NCBI GenBank assembly: GCA_017429985.1
Contig: JAFRNW010000019.1
Span: 54,032 to 118,031 of the forward strand
DNA length: 64,000 nt
Origin: Clostridia bacterium
GTDB taxonomy: Bacteria; Bacillota; Clostridia; Christensenellales; CAG-138
Reading direction: 5' to 3'
In this document: positions 9,014 through 17,664 of the stretch, piece after piece
How positions within the stretch are numbered: the stretch's first letter is position 1
Layout: each line of letters opens with the position of its first letter
Translations under genes and position numbers: made by a program
Notes under the pieces: generated by a model
Told to the model about the DNA's origin: nothing
Databases searched by the model: none
The model's input: only the letters and a program-made list of their open reading frames with translations

Positions 9014-10189
9014 ATGACGAAAGTTGATATATTCTCCGGATTCCTCGGAGCAGGGAAAACAACGCTGATCCGCAAACTGATCCGGGAGGCGTATCAGGGC
9101 GAGAAACTGGTTCTGATCGAAAATGAGTTCGGCGAGATCGGTATCGACGGGACATTCATGCAGGATGCGGGGATTGAAGTAACGGAGCTGAACTCCGGCT
9201 GCATCTGCTGCTCGCTTGTGGGTGATTTCGGGAAAGCGCTCAAGATGGTGGTCGACACCTATGCGCCCGACAGGATCCTGATCGAGCCCTCCGGCGTCGG
9301 CAAGCTTTCCGACGTGACGCTGGCGGTGGAATCGTCCGGCGCGAAAGATCTCGTGATCAATTCCATGACGACCGTGGTGGACGCCAAAAAAGCAAAGGCA
9401 TACATCGCCAATTTCGGCGAGTTCTACAACAACCAGATCGAAGCTGCGAGCTGTATCGTGCTCAGCCGGACGGATGATATCTCCGAAAAGAAACTTGCGG
9501 ACGTCGTTGCGCTTCTGAAACAGCACAATCCGAACGCGACGGTCATCACGACGCCGTGGCCGCAGCTCGACGGGGAGACGATCCTGTCCGCCATGGAAAA
9601 GAAAGACACGCTTGCGGAAGCGCTGAAAGAACTGGCTGAACAGGCGGAACATGAAGAACATCATCACCATCACCATGATGAGGATGAGGACGAACATGAA
9701 GAACATCATCACCATCACCATGATGAGGATGAGGATGAGGACGAACATGAGCATCATCACCACCATCATCACGACGAGGATGAGGATGAGGACGAACATG
9801 AGCATCATCACCACCATCACCACGACGAAGATGAGGATGAGGACGAGCATGAATACCATCACCACCATCATGACGGGCACGGGCATCACCATCATCATCA
9901 CGGCCATGACGCGGACGAGGTGTTCGTAAGCTGGGGACTGGAAACGCCAAGAAAGTATTCCGAAGAGGAACTGAAAGCCATTCTGGCGAAACTGGATGAC
10001 CCGGAGACGTACGGAATCGTTCTCCGCAGCAAGGGCGCGGTCGATTCGACCGACGGGACATGGATTTATTTCGACTATGTTCCCGAAGAGACCGATATAC
10101 GGCGCGGGGCAACGTCCGTGACAGGCAGGATCTGCGTGATCGGGTCTCAGTTGAAAGAAGACGCTTTGAAGGAGCTGTTCGGCGTATGA
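9014..10189 (+). CDS. CobW/G3E-family GTPase (putative metal chaperone) with long His/Asp/Glu-rich insert
   Basis: 391 residues. Walker A GFLGAGKTT at 9-17, the family ENEFGEIGID segment and the metal-binding CxCC motif (SGCICC, 61-66) identify a G3E P-loop GTPase of the COG0523 type; members deliver or sense zinc, cobalt or nickel. Between residues about 213 and 298 there is an extreme run of His clusters alternating with Asp/Glu clusters, about five units. A CobW C-terminal domain follows (KAILAKLDDPETYGIVLRSK). Such tracts usually bind transition metals, so this may be a metal store as well as a GTPase. The gene overlaps the next by ATGA. The metal cannot be assigned from sequence. Confidence 0.88.
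   Translation: MTKVDIFSGFLGAGKTTLIRKLIREAYQGEKLVLIENEFGEIGIDGTFMQDAGIEVTELNSGCICCSLVGDFGKALKMVVDTYAPDRILIEPSGVGKLSDVTLAVESSGAKDLVINSMTTVVDAKKAKAYIANFGEFYNNQIEAASCIVLSRTDDISEKKLADVVALLKQHNPNATVITTPWPQLDGETILSAMEKKDTLAEALKELAEQAEHEEHHHHHHDEDEDEHEEHHHHHHDEDEDEDEHEHHHHHHHDEDEDEDEHEHHHHHHHDEDEDEDEHEYHHHHHDGHGHHHHHHGHDADEVFVSWGLETPRKYSEEELKAILAKLDDPETYGIVLRSKGAVDSTDGTWIYFDYVPEETDIRRGATSVTGRICVIGSQLKEDALKELFGV
9651..9905 (+). repeat. In-frame tandem repeat encoding His6-7 / (Asp-Glu)n blocks
   Basis: Five imperfect units of about 42-48 bases built from CATCAC and GATGAGGA words, in frame within the CobW-type gene. The units differ slightly in the number of DE codons, consistent with slippage or unequal crossing-over. 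Confidence 0.85.
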
Positions 10190-11133
10190 CGGATATCCCG
10201 GTATTTCTGTTCACGGGTTTCCTGGATTCCGGGAAAACGACATTCATCCAGAGCGTGCTTTCTGATCCGGGCTTCAACAAGGGTCAGCGGATCCTTGTGC
10301 TGCAGTGCGAGGAGGGGGAGGAGGAACTGGATCCCTCGGAGTTCGCCTCCAGCGACAACGTGTTCATTGAAACGGTACTGGATCAGAAAAAACTGACAGA
10401 AGCGCTTCTGGACAGACTGACAAACAAATATGACGCGGAGCAGGTCGTGGTGGAATACAACGGCATGTGGCTCCTGACGGATTTCTTCCAGATCCTTCCG
10501 AGGGAGTGGGTCATCGCGGGCGAGACCATGTTCGCGGACAGCACGACGTTTCTGCAGTATAACGCCAATATGCGCCAGCTTGTTTTCAACAAGCTGAACA
10601 CAGCGGAGATGATCGTATTCAACCGCGTTCCCAAATCCATGGACCGGATGGAACTGCATAAAATCGTCCGCGGAGCGAACAGACAGGCGCAGATCGTCTA
10701 CTCCGATGAAAACGGAAAGGCGGAATACGATGAGATTGTCGATCCGCTGCCCTTTGATGTCAATGCACCGGTGATCGAGATCGAAGACAAGGACTACGCT
10801 CTGTTTTACGTGGATCTGATGGAGAACACGAAAACATATGTCAACAAAACGGTCAGCCTGAATGTGATGGCGCTCTCGGAGAAGGGAATGCCCAGGAAAA
10901 CGTTCGCGGTCGGCAGGCAGCTGATGCAGTGCTGCGTGGAGGATATCCAGTTTGCGGGACTTGCCTGCCTGTACGATCATCCGGAGCAGATCTGTTCCAA
11001 ACGGTGGTATAAGGTTGAGGCGAAAGTAATAGAACGGTTTACATCTCTTTACGGCAAAAAGGGCCCCGTTCTGGTTCTCAGCTCGATCCGGCCGTCTTCC
11101 GAGCCGGAAGAACCCGTTGCCACGTTTTATTGA
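10186..11133 (+). CDS. CobW/G3E-like P-loop GTPase lacking the CxCC motif
   Basis: 315 residues from the ATG at 10186, whose first bases overlap the preceding stop (ATGA); a longer in-frame opening upstream lies inside the previous gene and is rejected. Walker A GFLDSGKT at 10-17 and the overall layout (VVVEYNGMW, then IVFNRVPKSMD as the NKxD-like region) fit the G3E family, but where CxCC is expected there is LQCEEGEEELD. It is probably a paralogue that partners the first GTPase through translational coupling. Metal specificity and substrate unknown. Confidence 0.8.
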   Translation: MTDIPVFLFTGFLDSGKTTFIQSVLSDPGFNKGQRILVLQCEEGEEELDPSEFASSDNVFIETVLDQKKLTEALLDRLTNKYDAEQVVVEYNGMWLLTDFFQILPREWVIAGETMFADSTTFLQYNANMRQLVFNKLNTAEMIVFNRVPKSMDRMELHKIVRGANRQAQIVYSDENGKAEYDEIVDPLPFDVNAPVIEIEDKDYALFYVDLMENTKTYVNKTVSLNVMALSEKGMPRKTFAVGRQLMQCCVEDIQFAGLACLYDHPEQICSKRWYKVEAKVIERFTSLYGKKGPVLVLSSIRPSSEPEEPVATFY

Positions 11134-11135
11134 GT

Positions 11136-11588
11136 ATGGATGAAGGAATCAAAAACGGATCCGGACCCTACGACGATATTATCGGGCTTCCCCATCATCA
11201 ATCGGTCAAACACGCAAGAATGCCGCTGATGAAACGGGCTGCGCAGTTTGCTCCGTTTGACGCCCTGTCCGGTTACGGGGACGTGATACGGGAGACCTCG
11301 CGCGAAACGGCTGAGAGGGTGCAGCCGGAGGAGGACGCGTGGCAGGAACTGGACAGAAGGCTCCGTTTTCTGCTGAACCGCGGAGAGGACAGACCGGAGG
11401 CGGACTTCCGGTATTTCGCGGAGGACGGGAAGAAAGCCGGAGGGGAATACCGGACGAAGCGAGGCAGCGCCAGCCGGGTCGACCTGTACAGAAGGGAGCT
11501 CGTTCTGTCAGACGGAACGCGGATTCCGCTGGACGATCTGGTTTCCATCGAAAGCGATGCTTTTTCGGAAATGATTGAAGATTACTGA
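11136..11588 (+). CDS. YolD-like small protein of unknown function
   Basis: 150 residues from ATG 11136; a TTG six bases earlier is in frame and overlaps the preceding stop, so coupling is possible either way. The N-terminus (PYDDIIGLPHHQSVKHARMP, then MKRAAQFAPFDALSGYGD) matches a short family common in clostridia, often beside a UmuC-type polymerase gene and related to YolD; no polymerase is present here. No signal peptide or membrane helix. The C-terminus (LSDGTRIPLDDLVSIE) looks like a small beta domain. Function unknown. Confidence 0.7.
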   Translation: MDEGIKNGSGPYDDIIGLPHHQSVKHARMPLMKRAAQFAPFDALSGYGDVIRETSRETAERVQPEEDAWQELDRRLRFLLNRGEDRPEADFRYFAEDGKKAGGEYRTKRGSASRVDLYRRELVLSDGTRIPLDDLVSIESDAFSEMIEDY

Positions 11589-11605
11589 GGGGAGGTCCGG
11601 ATACG

Positions 11606-12304
11606 GTGCGTACGGACAACAGAAACGACTGTGAGCTGAGGGAGATTTCGATCCTTCCGGATTACACGAAAACTGCCGGCGGATCTGCGCTCATCAGCTG
11701 GGGAAACACGCGGGTGCTCTGCACCGCGCTTCTGGAAAGCGGTACGATGCCGTTCCTCAAAAACACGGGGAAAGGGTGGCTGACAGCCGAATATGCCATG
11801 CTTCCGTCTTCCACCGGCGCAAGGAAGAAGAGGGGAACGGACGGAAGAGCGACGGAGATCCAGCGTCTGATCGGCAGAAGCCTCCGGGAGTCGGTTGATC
11901 TGATTCGGCTCGGGGAGAACGTCATCTACGTCGACTGCGATGTCCTCCAGGCGGACGGCGGGACGCGGACTGCGTCCATTACAGGCGCGTATGTCGCGGT
12001 CCGGCTCGGGATCCGGAAGTGGCTGCAGGAAGGGCGGATCCAGGAGGATCCCTTCCTTCATCAGATTGCGGCGGTGTCGGCGGGCATCGTGGATGACCGC
12101 GTGCTGCTGGATCTCTGCTATCAGGAGGATTCCAGAGCGCAGGTGGACATGAATATCGTCATGAACGAACAGGGGGATTATATCGAACTGCAGGGAACCG
12201 GCGAGGGGAGAGGATTCAGCCGGACGGAACTGGACACGATTCTGGAATATGGAAAGACGGGGATCCTTACACTCTTTGCGCTTCAGAATGCTGCGATCGG
12301 ATAA
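11606..12304 (+). CDS. rph: Ribonuclease PH
   Basis: 232 residues from GTG 11606, preceded by GGGGAGG at a good distance. Phosphorolytic 3'-to-5' exoribonuclease that trims tRNA precursors. Family marks include GNTRVLCTALLE, AEYAMLPSSTGARKKRGTDG, the TEIQRLIGRSLR helix, the DCDVLQADGGTRTASITGA phosphate-binding block and ELQGTGEGRGFSR near the C-terminus. Length and motif order are normal, and a terminator-like hairpin follows. Confidence 0.96.
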   Translation: MRTDNRNDCELREISILPDYTKTAGGSALISWGNTRVLCTALLESGTMPFLKNTGKGWLTAEYAMLPSSTGARKKRGTDGRATEIQRLIGRSLRESVDLIRLGENVIYVDCDVLQADGGTRTASITGAYVAVRLGIRKWLQEGRIQEDPFLHQIAAVSAGIVDDRVLLDLCYQEDSRAQVDMNIVMNEQGDYIELQGTGEGRGFSRTELDTILEYGKTGILTLFALQNAAIG

Positions 12305-12365
12305 GCCTGTCCTCCATGTGCGGGCTTCCGCCCGGAAGTCCGGGAATCACGGCAAGAGAAAAAAC

Positions 12366-12400
12366 TACGCACCGCTGAAAGATGCCGTGCGTATTTTCTT
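12366..12400 (+). terminator. Probable terminator of the cobW-rph operon
   Basis: TACGCAC ... GTGCGTA stem with a 14-base loop followed by TTTTCTTT, 62 bases after the rph stop. Confidence 0.55.
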
Positions 12401-12522
12401 TACCTGCAGCCCTGCGGATCGCTCCGCACGGCAGACCGTGCAGGATCGGAAAACGGCATGTCATGGAAGAAACCTCATCGCCGACAGTAAGAGAAGTATG
12501 CACGGAAGGGCGGTAAATTTGA

Positions 12523-12528
12523 TATACT
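12523..12528 (+). promoter_or_regulatory. Probable -10 element for the ACT/UPF0210 pair
   Basis: TATACT in a TGA-TATACT context about 57 bases before the start at 12586; no good -35 is evident. Confidence 0.35.
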
Positions 12529-12585
12529 GATTCCGATCAGCCGTCTACGGATCACAGAAGGGAGAAGCCGGCGCGGCCGGCGGGT

Positions 12586-12861
12586 ATGAAAATGAAAGCG
12601 ATAGTAACAGTCGTCGGAAAAGACAGTGTCGGGATCATCGCGGGAGTCTGCCAGATCCTTGCGGAGTTCGGGATCAATATCCTGGACATCAGCCAGACGA
12701 TCATGCAGGGATATTTTACGATGATGATGATCGTGGATCTGGACGGATGCAGCATTCCGTTCAGGGAGCTGAGCGGGACGCTGTCCGATTACGGAAATAC
12801 CAGAGGCCTGTCCATCCGGATCCAGCGCGAGGATACATTCGACGCCATGAACCAGCTGTAG
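12586..12861 (+). CDS. ACT domain-containing protein (UPF0237)
   Basis: 91 residues forming a single ACT domain: KAIVTVVGKDSVGIIAGVCQ as the first strand and helix, NILDISQTIMQGYFTM, and a C-terminal LSIRIQREDTFDAMNQL. ACT domains bind small ligands, often amino acids. It lies 11 bases before a UPF0210 gene, the standard conserved pair in Firmicutes and archaea, which suggests it senses a ligand for that protein. Cytoplasmic; exact role unknown. A second ATG two codons in is an alternative start. Confidence 0.92.
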   Translation: MKMKAIVTVVGKDSVGIIAGVCQILAEFGINILDISQTIMQGYFTMMMIVDLDGCSIPFRELSGTLSDYGNTRGLSIRIQREDTFDAMNQL

Positions 12862-12872
12862 AGGAGTAAGGA

Positions 12873-14231
12873 ATGCTCAGCCATAACAATATTTTTGACA
12901 CGATTGCCATGTTTGACCAGCAGCATCTGGATATCCGCACCATCACGATGGGGATATCCCTGTTGGACTGTGCGTGCGAGGATACGGGAAGATGCGTGCA
13001 GCGGATGTACGATAAGATCGCAAGAAAGGCGGAGCGTCTGGTCTCCGTCGGAGAAGCGATCGAAAACGAGTACGGGATCCCCATCGTGAACAAAAGGATC
13101 TCCGTGACCCCGATCGCCATCGCCGCCTCGGGCTGCGACACGGACGACTATACCGTGTTCGCGAAGATGATGGAACGGGCAGCGGAAGCCTGCGGCGTGA
13201 ATTTCATCGGTGGGTTTTCCGCGCTCGTGCAGAAGGGCTTTACCCCCGGCGACCTGAAACTGATCCGGACCATTCCGCGTGCGCTGTCGGAGACGGAACT
13301 TGTCTGCAGCAGCGTCAACATCGGATCTACAAAAGCCGGTATCAATATGGACGCCGTTGCCATGATGGGGAGGATCGTGAAAGAGACGGCGCATCTGACT
13401 GCGGACAGAGATGCGATCGGGTGTGCAAAACTGGTGGTCTTCTGCAATGCGGTGGAGGATAATCCGTTCATGGCGGGCGCATTCCACGGAATCAGCGAGG
13501 CGGATTCGGTCATTCATGTCGGCGTTTCCGGACCGGGCGTGGTATACCATGCGCTTCAGGGATGCAGAGAAGCGCCGCTGAACGTGGTCGCGGAAACGGT
13601 GAAAAAGACTGCGTTTCAGATTACGAGAATGGGCCAGATGGTTGCCGCGGAAGCTTCGAAACGCCTCGGAACGGAGATGGGTATCGTGGACCTTTCCCTT
13701 GCGCCGACGCCGGCGGTCGGGGACAGTGTTGCCCGGATACTGGAAGAGATGGGGCTTGAAACGTGCGGAACGCACGGAACAACCGCCGCGCTTGCCCTGC
13801 TGAACGATTCCGTAAAAAAAGGAGGCGTCATGGCTTCCGGACATGTGGGAGGACTTTCGGGCGCATTCATTCCCGTGTCTGAGGACGAGGGGATGATCGC
13901 GGCCGCGGAGGACGGTACGCTGAACATGGATAAGCTGGAAGCAATGACCTGCGTCTGTTCGGTCGGAATCGATATGGTCGCGATCCCGGGAGATACGGAT
14001 GCAGAAACTATATCGGCCATTATCGCGGACGAAGCGGCGATCGGGATGGTCAACAGCAAAACGACTGCGGTCAGGATACTGCCGGTCGAAGGGAAGCACG
14101 TCGGCGATCGGATCGAGATGGGAGGACTTCTGGGCTCCGCCCCGATCATGCCCGTACATAAGAAATCCTCCTCGGCATTTATCCGCCGCGGAGGAAGAAT
14201 TCCCGCACCTCTTCAGAGCCTGAAAAACTGA
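12873..14231 (+). CDS. UPF0210 (PFL-like) family protein
   Basis: 452 residues, full length for the family, beginning [20 protein letters not shown] as usual. The family has a pyruvate-formate-lyase-like barrel and no assigned reaction. Internal marks include the [20 protein letters not shown] block, [10 protein letters not shown] and [20 protein letters not shown]. It is paired with the ACT gene 11 bases upstream. Its stop codon lies inside a short palindrome shared with the convergent gene. Confidence 0.93.
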   Translation: MLSHNNIFDTIAMFDQQHLDIRTITMGISLLDCACEDTGRCVQRMYDKIARKAERLVSVGEAIENEYGIPIVNKRISVTPIAIAASGCDTDDYTVFAKMMERAAEACGVNFIGGFSALVQKGFTPGDLKLIRTIPRALSETELVCSSVNIGSTKAGINMDAVAMMGRIVKETAHLTADRDAIGCAKLVVFCNAVEDNPFMAGAFHGISEADSVIHVGVSGPGVVYHALQGCREAPLNVVAETVKKTAFQITRMGQMVAAEASKRLGTEMGIVDLSLAPTPAVGDSVARILEEMGLETCGTHGTTAALALLNDSVKKGGVMASGHVGGLSGAFIPVSEDEGMIAAAEDGTLNMDKLEAMTCVCSVGIDMVAIPGDTDAETISAIIADEAAIGMVNSKTTAVRILPVEGKHVGDRIEMGGLLGSAPIMPVHKKSSSAFIRRGGRIPAPLQSLKN

Positions 14232-14243
14232 TTCCTGAATCAG
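14228..14243. other. Palindrome spanning two convergent stop codons
   Basis: CTGATTC-CT-GAATCAG, a 7-bp stem whose two arms contain the stop codons of the rightward UPF0210 gene and the leftward isomerase gene. No T tract, so it is a weak terminator at best. Confidence 0.5.
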
Positions 14244-14995
14244 ACAAAGAAACCGTTTTCCGAGAGGAAACGGATGGAACGCTCTGTGTTTTCCAGATTC
14301 CCCGTCTCCAGCGTGACGGGGATGTTTTTATTCAGACCCCTGTACAGCCGGTCGATCGTGCCCCACGGAATGGATCCCTCTCCGAGCGGAAGATGCTCGT
14401 CAAAAAAACCGTGATTGTCAGACAGATGGAGATACCCGATTCTGTCTCCCAGCGCGTCGAACCATTTTTCCGGAGGAACCCGGGAATAATTGGCGTGGCC
14501 GATGTCGAGACAGCAGTTCACATGGCGCCGGTCGGCGTGTTTCATAATTGCTGAAAGCGGATCCGGATCCAGATCGAAACTGTTTTCGAGAAAGACGCGA
14601 AGTCCGTATTGTTCCGCGATTTCCGTGTAGAAAGAAGCCGCAAGTTCGGCGTGGCGAACCAGATAGTCACCCCGGAGAAACGGGAAACAGGAACAGTGGA
14701 ACACGATGTTGGACGCATGCACGTGCACGGCCATCGTACAGCTTTCATGCACCCGCTTCTGCGACAGAAGAGCGAAATCTCTGTCCGCACTGAACGGATT
14801 GACATCGATGTAGGCTCCGTGTACCGACTCCGTGATGCCGCAGGAGAAATACCAGCCGAGACAGCGTTCAAACTCTTCCGCGGATTCCGTTGCCCGGATC
14901 CTTGTCAGCTCGTGCGTTTCAAACGCGAACGAATACTTGGCCGCCAGGCCGGCCCACTTTTCCTTTTCATGATAGGAAGGCTGAATCTGCAGCAT
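14240..14995 (-). CDS. Sugar phosphate isomerase/epimerase-like TIM-barrel protein
   Basis: 251 residues of the AP-endonuclease-2/xylose-isomerase-like barrel. Likely metal ligands sit in the VFLENS strand, in LDIGHANY and in HLSDNHGFFDEHLPLGEG; the GEGxIPW turn and the final LETGNL strand complete the fold. Members isomerise or epimerise sugars or keto-polyols; the substrate is unknown. It is the second gene of a leftward pair with a cNMP-binding protein, three bases downstream of that gene. Confidence 0.85.
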   Translation of the reverse strand: MLQIQPSYHEKEKWAGLAAKYSFAFETHELTRIRATESAEEFERCLGWYFSCGITESVHGAYIDVNPFSADRDFALLSQKRVHESCTMAVHVHASNIVFHCSCFPFLRGDYLVRHAELAASFYTEIAEQYGLRVFLENSFDLDPDPLSAIMKHADRRHVNCCLDIGHANYSRVPPEKWFDALGDRIGYLHLSDNHGFFDEHLPLGEGSIPWGTIDRLYRGLNKNIPVTLETGNLENTERSIRFLSENGFFV

Positions 14996-14998
14996 GGA

Positions 14999-15475
14999 CT
15001 ACCTCCCCAGTTGCCTGTAACGCAGGGCAAACCGCTTCATTTTTTCCAGCAGGGTGCGCTTCTTGGGCGTGTCCTGCTCGGCCTCCTCGAGGTACTCGCT
15101 GATTGTCCGGCAGGCGTCAAGATAGTCGTCGGTCAGTTCCCGCATGCGGATGCTCATATGTTCCATGATCTTCAGGATCTTTTCCGGCTTGTTATTGAAA
15201 TAGTCGCTGAACCCGTCAATCGTGATCTCCAGCAGCTGTGTTCCGTTCTCTTCCACGACGATGGTGGCAGAACGCGGCATGGTGTCGAGAAGGCCGAGCT
15301 CTCCGAAGTATTCCCCGGCATGCAAGACGGTGAGGCGTTTTTCATCCGGCCCGCCGTATCCTGCGTAGACGCCGACGGAACCCCAGCGGATATCGTACAT
15401 GGAGGAACCGTATTCTCCCTCCCGGAATACAATATCGCCTTTGTTGTAGCGGACAGGGTCGAAGGTTGCGTTCAT
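14999..15475 (-). CDS. Stand-alone cyclic-nucleotide-binding domain protein
   Basis: 158 residues. Residues 10-125 form a CRP-type beta-roll: YNKGDIVFREGEYGSSMYDI, then AGEYFGELGLLDTMPRSATI, which matches the phosphate-binding cassette (FGELGLL...RSAT). There is no helix-turn-helix after it; the C-terminus is a basic helix (EKMKRFALRYRQLGR). It may therefore act as a ligand-responsive partner rather than a DNA-binding regulator. Transcribed leftward ahead of the isomerase gene. Confidence 0.85.
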   Translation of the reverse strand: MNATFDPVRYNKGDIVFREGEYGSSMYDIRWGSVGVYAGYGGPDEKRLTVLHAGEYFGELGLLDTMPRSATIVVEENGTQLLEITIDGFSDYFNNKPEKILKIMEHMSIRMRELTDDYLDACRTISEYLEEAEQDTPKKRTLLEKMKRFALRYRQLGR

Positions 15476-15584
15476 GGGCGTTCGCTCCGTTTTTTCTATA
15501 TGATACCACGGACGGGATTCCGGAGAACAGATATCTGCGGAAACTCGGAACGGCGAGGGATTTTTGATTCAGGGGGGGATATGA

Positions 15585-15590
15585 TATAAT
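15585..15590 (+). promoter_or_regulatory. -10 element of the carbohydrate ABC transporter operon
   Basis: Perfect TATAAT in an ATGA-TATAAT context, with TTGATT 15 bases upstream (spacer shorter than ideal). About 65 bases before the ATPase start. Confidence 0.5.
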
Positions 15591-15654
15591 CAGAACAAGT
15601 TATCAATGCGGTGTCCGGCACGGAACAAGCAGAACGACGGGAAGGCGGAACAAT

Positions 15655-16752
15655 ATGAAGGTAGTACTGAAAGATCTCACGAAACGCTTCAAGAGTCGCG
15701 TAAAGGGCGACCCGGATGTAATTGCAGTCAACGATTTTGATTTTGAGATTCCGGACGGGCAGCTGGTCGCGCTGCTGGGGCCCTCCGGATGCGGGAAAAG
15801 CACCATGCTGAACCTGATTTGCGGTCTCGAGAAGCCGACCGAAGGGAGAATCTTCTTCGGAGAGGACGACGTAACGGACTTGCCCCCGGAAAACAGGGGA
15901 GTCGGGATGGTGTTTCAGAACTACGCTCTGTATCCCCATATGACGGTGGCGCAGAATATCATGTTCCCGCTGCAGAATCTCAAGGGGGACCAGAAGCTTT
16001 CCAAGGAAGCGATGAGCGAAAAGGCGTTGGAAGCGGCGCGCCTTGTGCAGATCGAACAGCTGATGGATCGCAAGCCCGGCGAGATGTCGGGCGGCCAGCA
16101 GCAGCGCGTGGCGATCGCCAGAGCGCTGGTGAAACGGCCGAGGGTCCTCCTGCTGGACGAACCGCTTTCCAATCTGGACGCGCGTCTCCGTCTCCAGACA
16201 AGGGAGGAGATCCGGAGGATTCAGAGAGAGACGAAAATCACGACCCTGTTTGTCACGCATGACCAGGAGGAAGCGATGAGTATTTCCGATATGATCGTGG
16301 TCATGAAAGCGGGGATCCTTCAGCAGATCGGGAAACCGCAGGAGGTCTACGACGATCCCGTCAATCTGTTTGTCGCGAAGTTCCTCGGAACGCCCGCGAT
16401 CAACGTTTTTGACGGAAGCATCCGCGACGGGAAGTTGTACGTCGGGGATGACTGCATCCTGGACGTCGGGGATATCCCCGATCAGGAGGTATATGCCGGC
16501 ATCCGCCCGGAGGGATTTATCCCGGACGAGAACGGGCCTCTCTGCTGCGGGCTGACCGGCATCGAAGTCATGGGCCGCGATACCAGCGTGGTTTCCACGC
16601 ATCCCGCCGCGCCAGGCGCTATCATCCGTTCCATTGTGAGCACCGAATGCAGGATCGACACTTCCCTGCCGACGGTCCGCTTCTCCGTGAAGCCGTATAA
16701 GACCCTGATCTACAGCAGGGATACGGAAGAGCGGATCCGCTTCCGTTTCTGA
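15655..16752 (+). CDS. Carbohydrate ABC importer ATP-binding protein (MsmX/UgpC type)
   Basis: 365 residues. Walker A GPSGCGKST, Q-loop VFQNYALYPHM, signature MSGGQQQR, Walker B RVLLLDEPLSNLD and H-loop FVTHDQEEAM are all intact. The C-terminal 120 residues form the TOBE/OB regulatory domain typical of CUT1 importers. It energises the two permeases that follow; carrying its own ATPase gene distinguishes this operon from the many Firmicutes systems that rely on a shared MsmX. First gene of a four-gene operon. Confidence 0.95.
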   Translation: MKVVLKDLTKRFKSRVKGDPDVIAVNDFDFEIPDGQLVALLGPSGCGKSTMLNLICGLEKPTEGRIFFGEDDVTDLPPENRGVGMVFQNYALYPHMTVAQNIMFPLQNLKGDQKLSKEAMSEKALEAARLVQIEQLMDRKPGEMSGGQQQRVAIARALVKRPRVLLLDEPLSNLDARLRLQTREEIRRIQRETKITTLFVTHDQEEAMSISDMIVVMKAGILQQIGKPQEVYDDPVNLFVAKFLGTPAINVFDGSIRDGKLYVGDDCILDVGDIPDQEVYAGIRPEGFIPDENGPLCCGLTGIEVMGRDTSVVSTHPAAPGAIIRSIVSTECRIDTSLPTVRFSVKPYKTLIYSRDTEERIRFRF

Positions 16753-16763
16753 GGGGCAAGAAG

Positions 16764-17654
16764 ATGAAGAACAATCAGATGAAAGGGTGGCTGTACCTGC
16801 TGCCGGCGCTTCTGTTTCTCGGCGCCTTCATGATTTATCCTCTTGTCGACGTTGTCGTATATTCCTTCGAGGAGGGATATAACTCCGCGTCGCAGACCTT
16901 CTTCGGGACAGGGCTGTACAATTATTCCTACGTGCTGCACGATCCGTATTTTCTGCAGGCGGTCAAGAACACGTTTATCCTTGTGATCTTTACGGTCCCG
17001 ATCTCGACCGGGCTTGGGCTGCTGATTTCGCTCGGACTGAATTCCATTAAGAAACTGAAAGACCTGTATCAGACCGTGTTCTTCCTTCCCTATGTCACGA
17101 ACACCCTCGCGGTGGGACTTGTCTTCATGATCCTGTTCAAGAAAACGGCGTACACGGACGGCATGGTCAATCTCCTGATCAATCTGTTCGGAGGGGCGTC
17201 GGTCGATTTTATCGACGGTCCCTACTGGGCGAAAATGTTCGTCATGTGCTTCTATACGATCTGGATCGTTCTCCCGTTCAAGATCCTGATCCTGACCAGC
17301 GCGCTGGCGTCAGTCGACCAAGTCTACTATAACGCCGCGAAGGTGGACGGTACGTCCAAATGGCGGATCTTCACGAAGATCACGCTGCCGATGATCTCTC
17401 CCATGATCTTCTACCTTGTGATCACGGGCTTCATCGGGGCGTTCAAAGCGTACAGCGACGCGGTCGCCCTGTTTGGAACGGACCTGAACGCGGCAGGGAT
17501 GAATACGATCGTGGGGTATGTATACGACATGCTGTACGGAAACAGCGGCGGATATCCGTCCTACGCTTCCGCAGCCGCGCTGATCCTGTTTGCCATCGTG
17601 CTCACCATCACCTGCATCAACCTGCTGGTCAGCAGAAAAAACGTCCAGTACTGA
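16764..17654 (+). CDS. Carbohydrate ABC importer permease 1 (MalF/UgpA-like)
   Basis: 296 residues with six predicted membrane helices, the first at about 8-30 (WLYLLPALLFLGAFMIYPLV). The EAA loop for ATPase contact is YNAAKVDGTSKWRIFTKITL near residue 190. Inner-membrane component of the CUT1-type importer, 11 bases after the ATPase gene and 10 bases before permease 2. Confidence 0.94.
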   Translation: MKNNQMKGWLYLLPALLFLGAFMIYPLVDVVVYSFEEGYNSASQTFFGTGLYNYSYVLHDPYFLQAVKNTFILVIFTVPISTGLGLLISLGLNSIKKLKDLYQTVFFLPYVTNTLAVGLVFMILFKKTAYTDGMVNLLINLFGGASVDFIDGPYWAKMFVMCFYTIWIVLPFKILILTSALASVDQVYYNAAKVDGTSKWRIFTKITLPMISPMIFYLVITGFIGAFKAYSDAVALFGTDLNAAGMNTIVGYVYDMLYGNSGGYPSYASAAALILFAIVLTITCINLLVSRKNVQY

Positions 17655-17664
17655 GGAGACCGCC

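Noticed and set aside
9651..9905. CRISPR-like short repeats
   Set aside because: No spacers; repeats are in frame and code His and acidic runs.
8957..9907. Minus-strand 316-residue frame with long Met/Val-rich repeats
   Set aside because: Antisense reading of the CobW His/Asp repeat; apparent membrane repeats are an artefact.
12305..12585. Possible small gene between rph and the ACT gene
   Set aside because: Open frames here have no RBS or homology; the stretch holds a terminator and a promoter instead.
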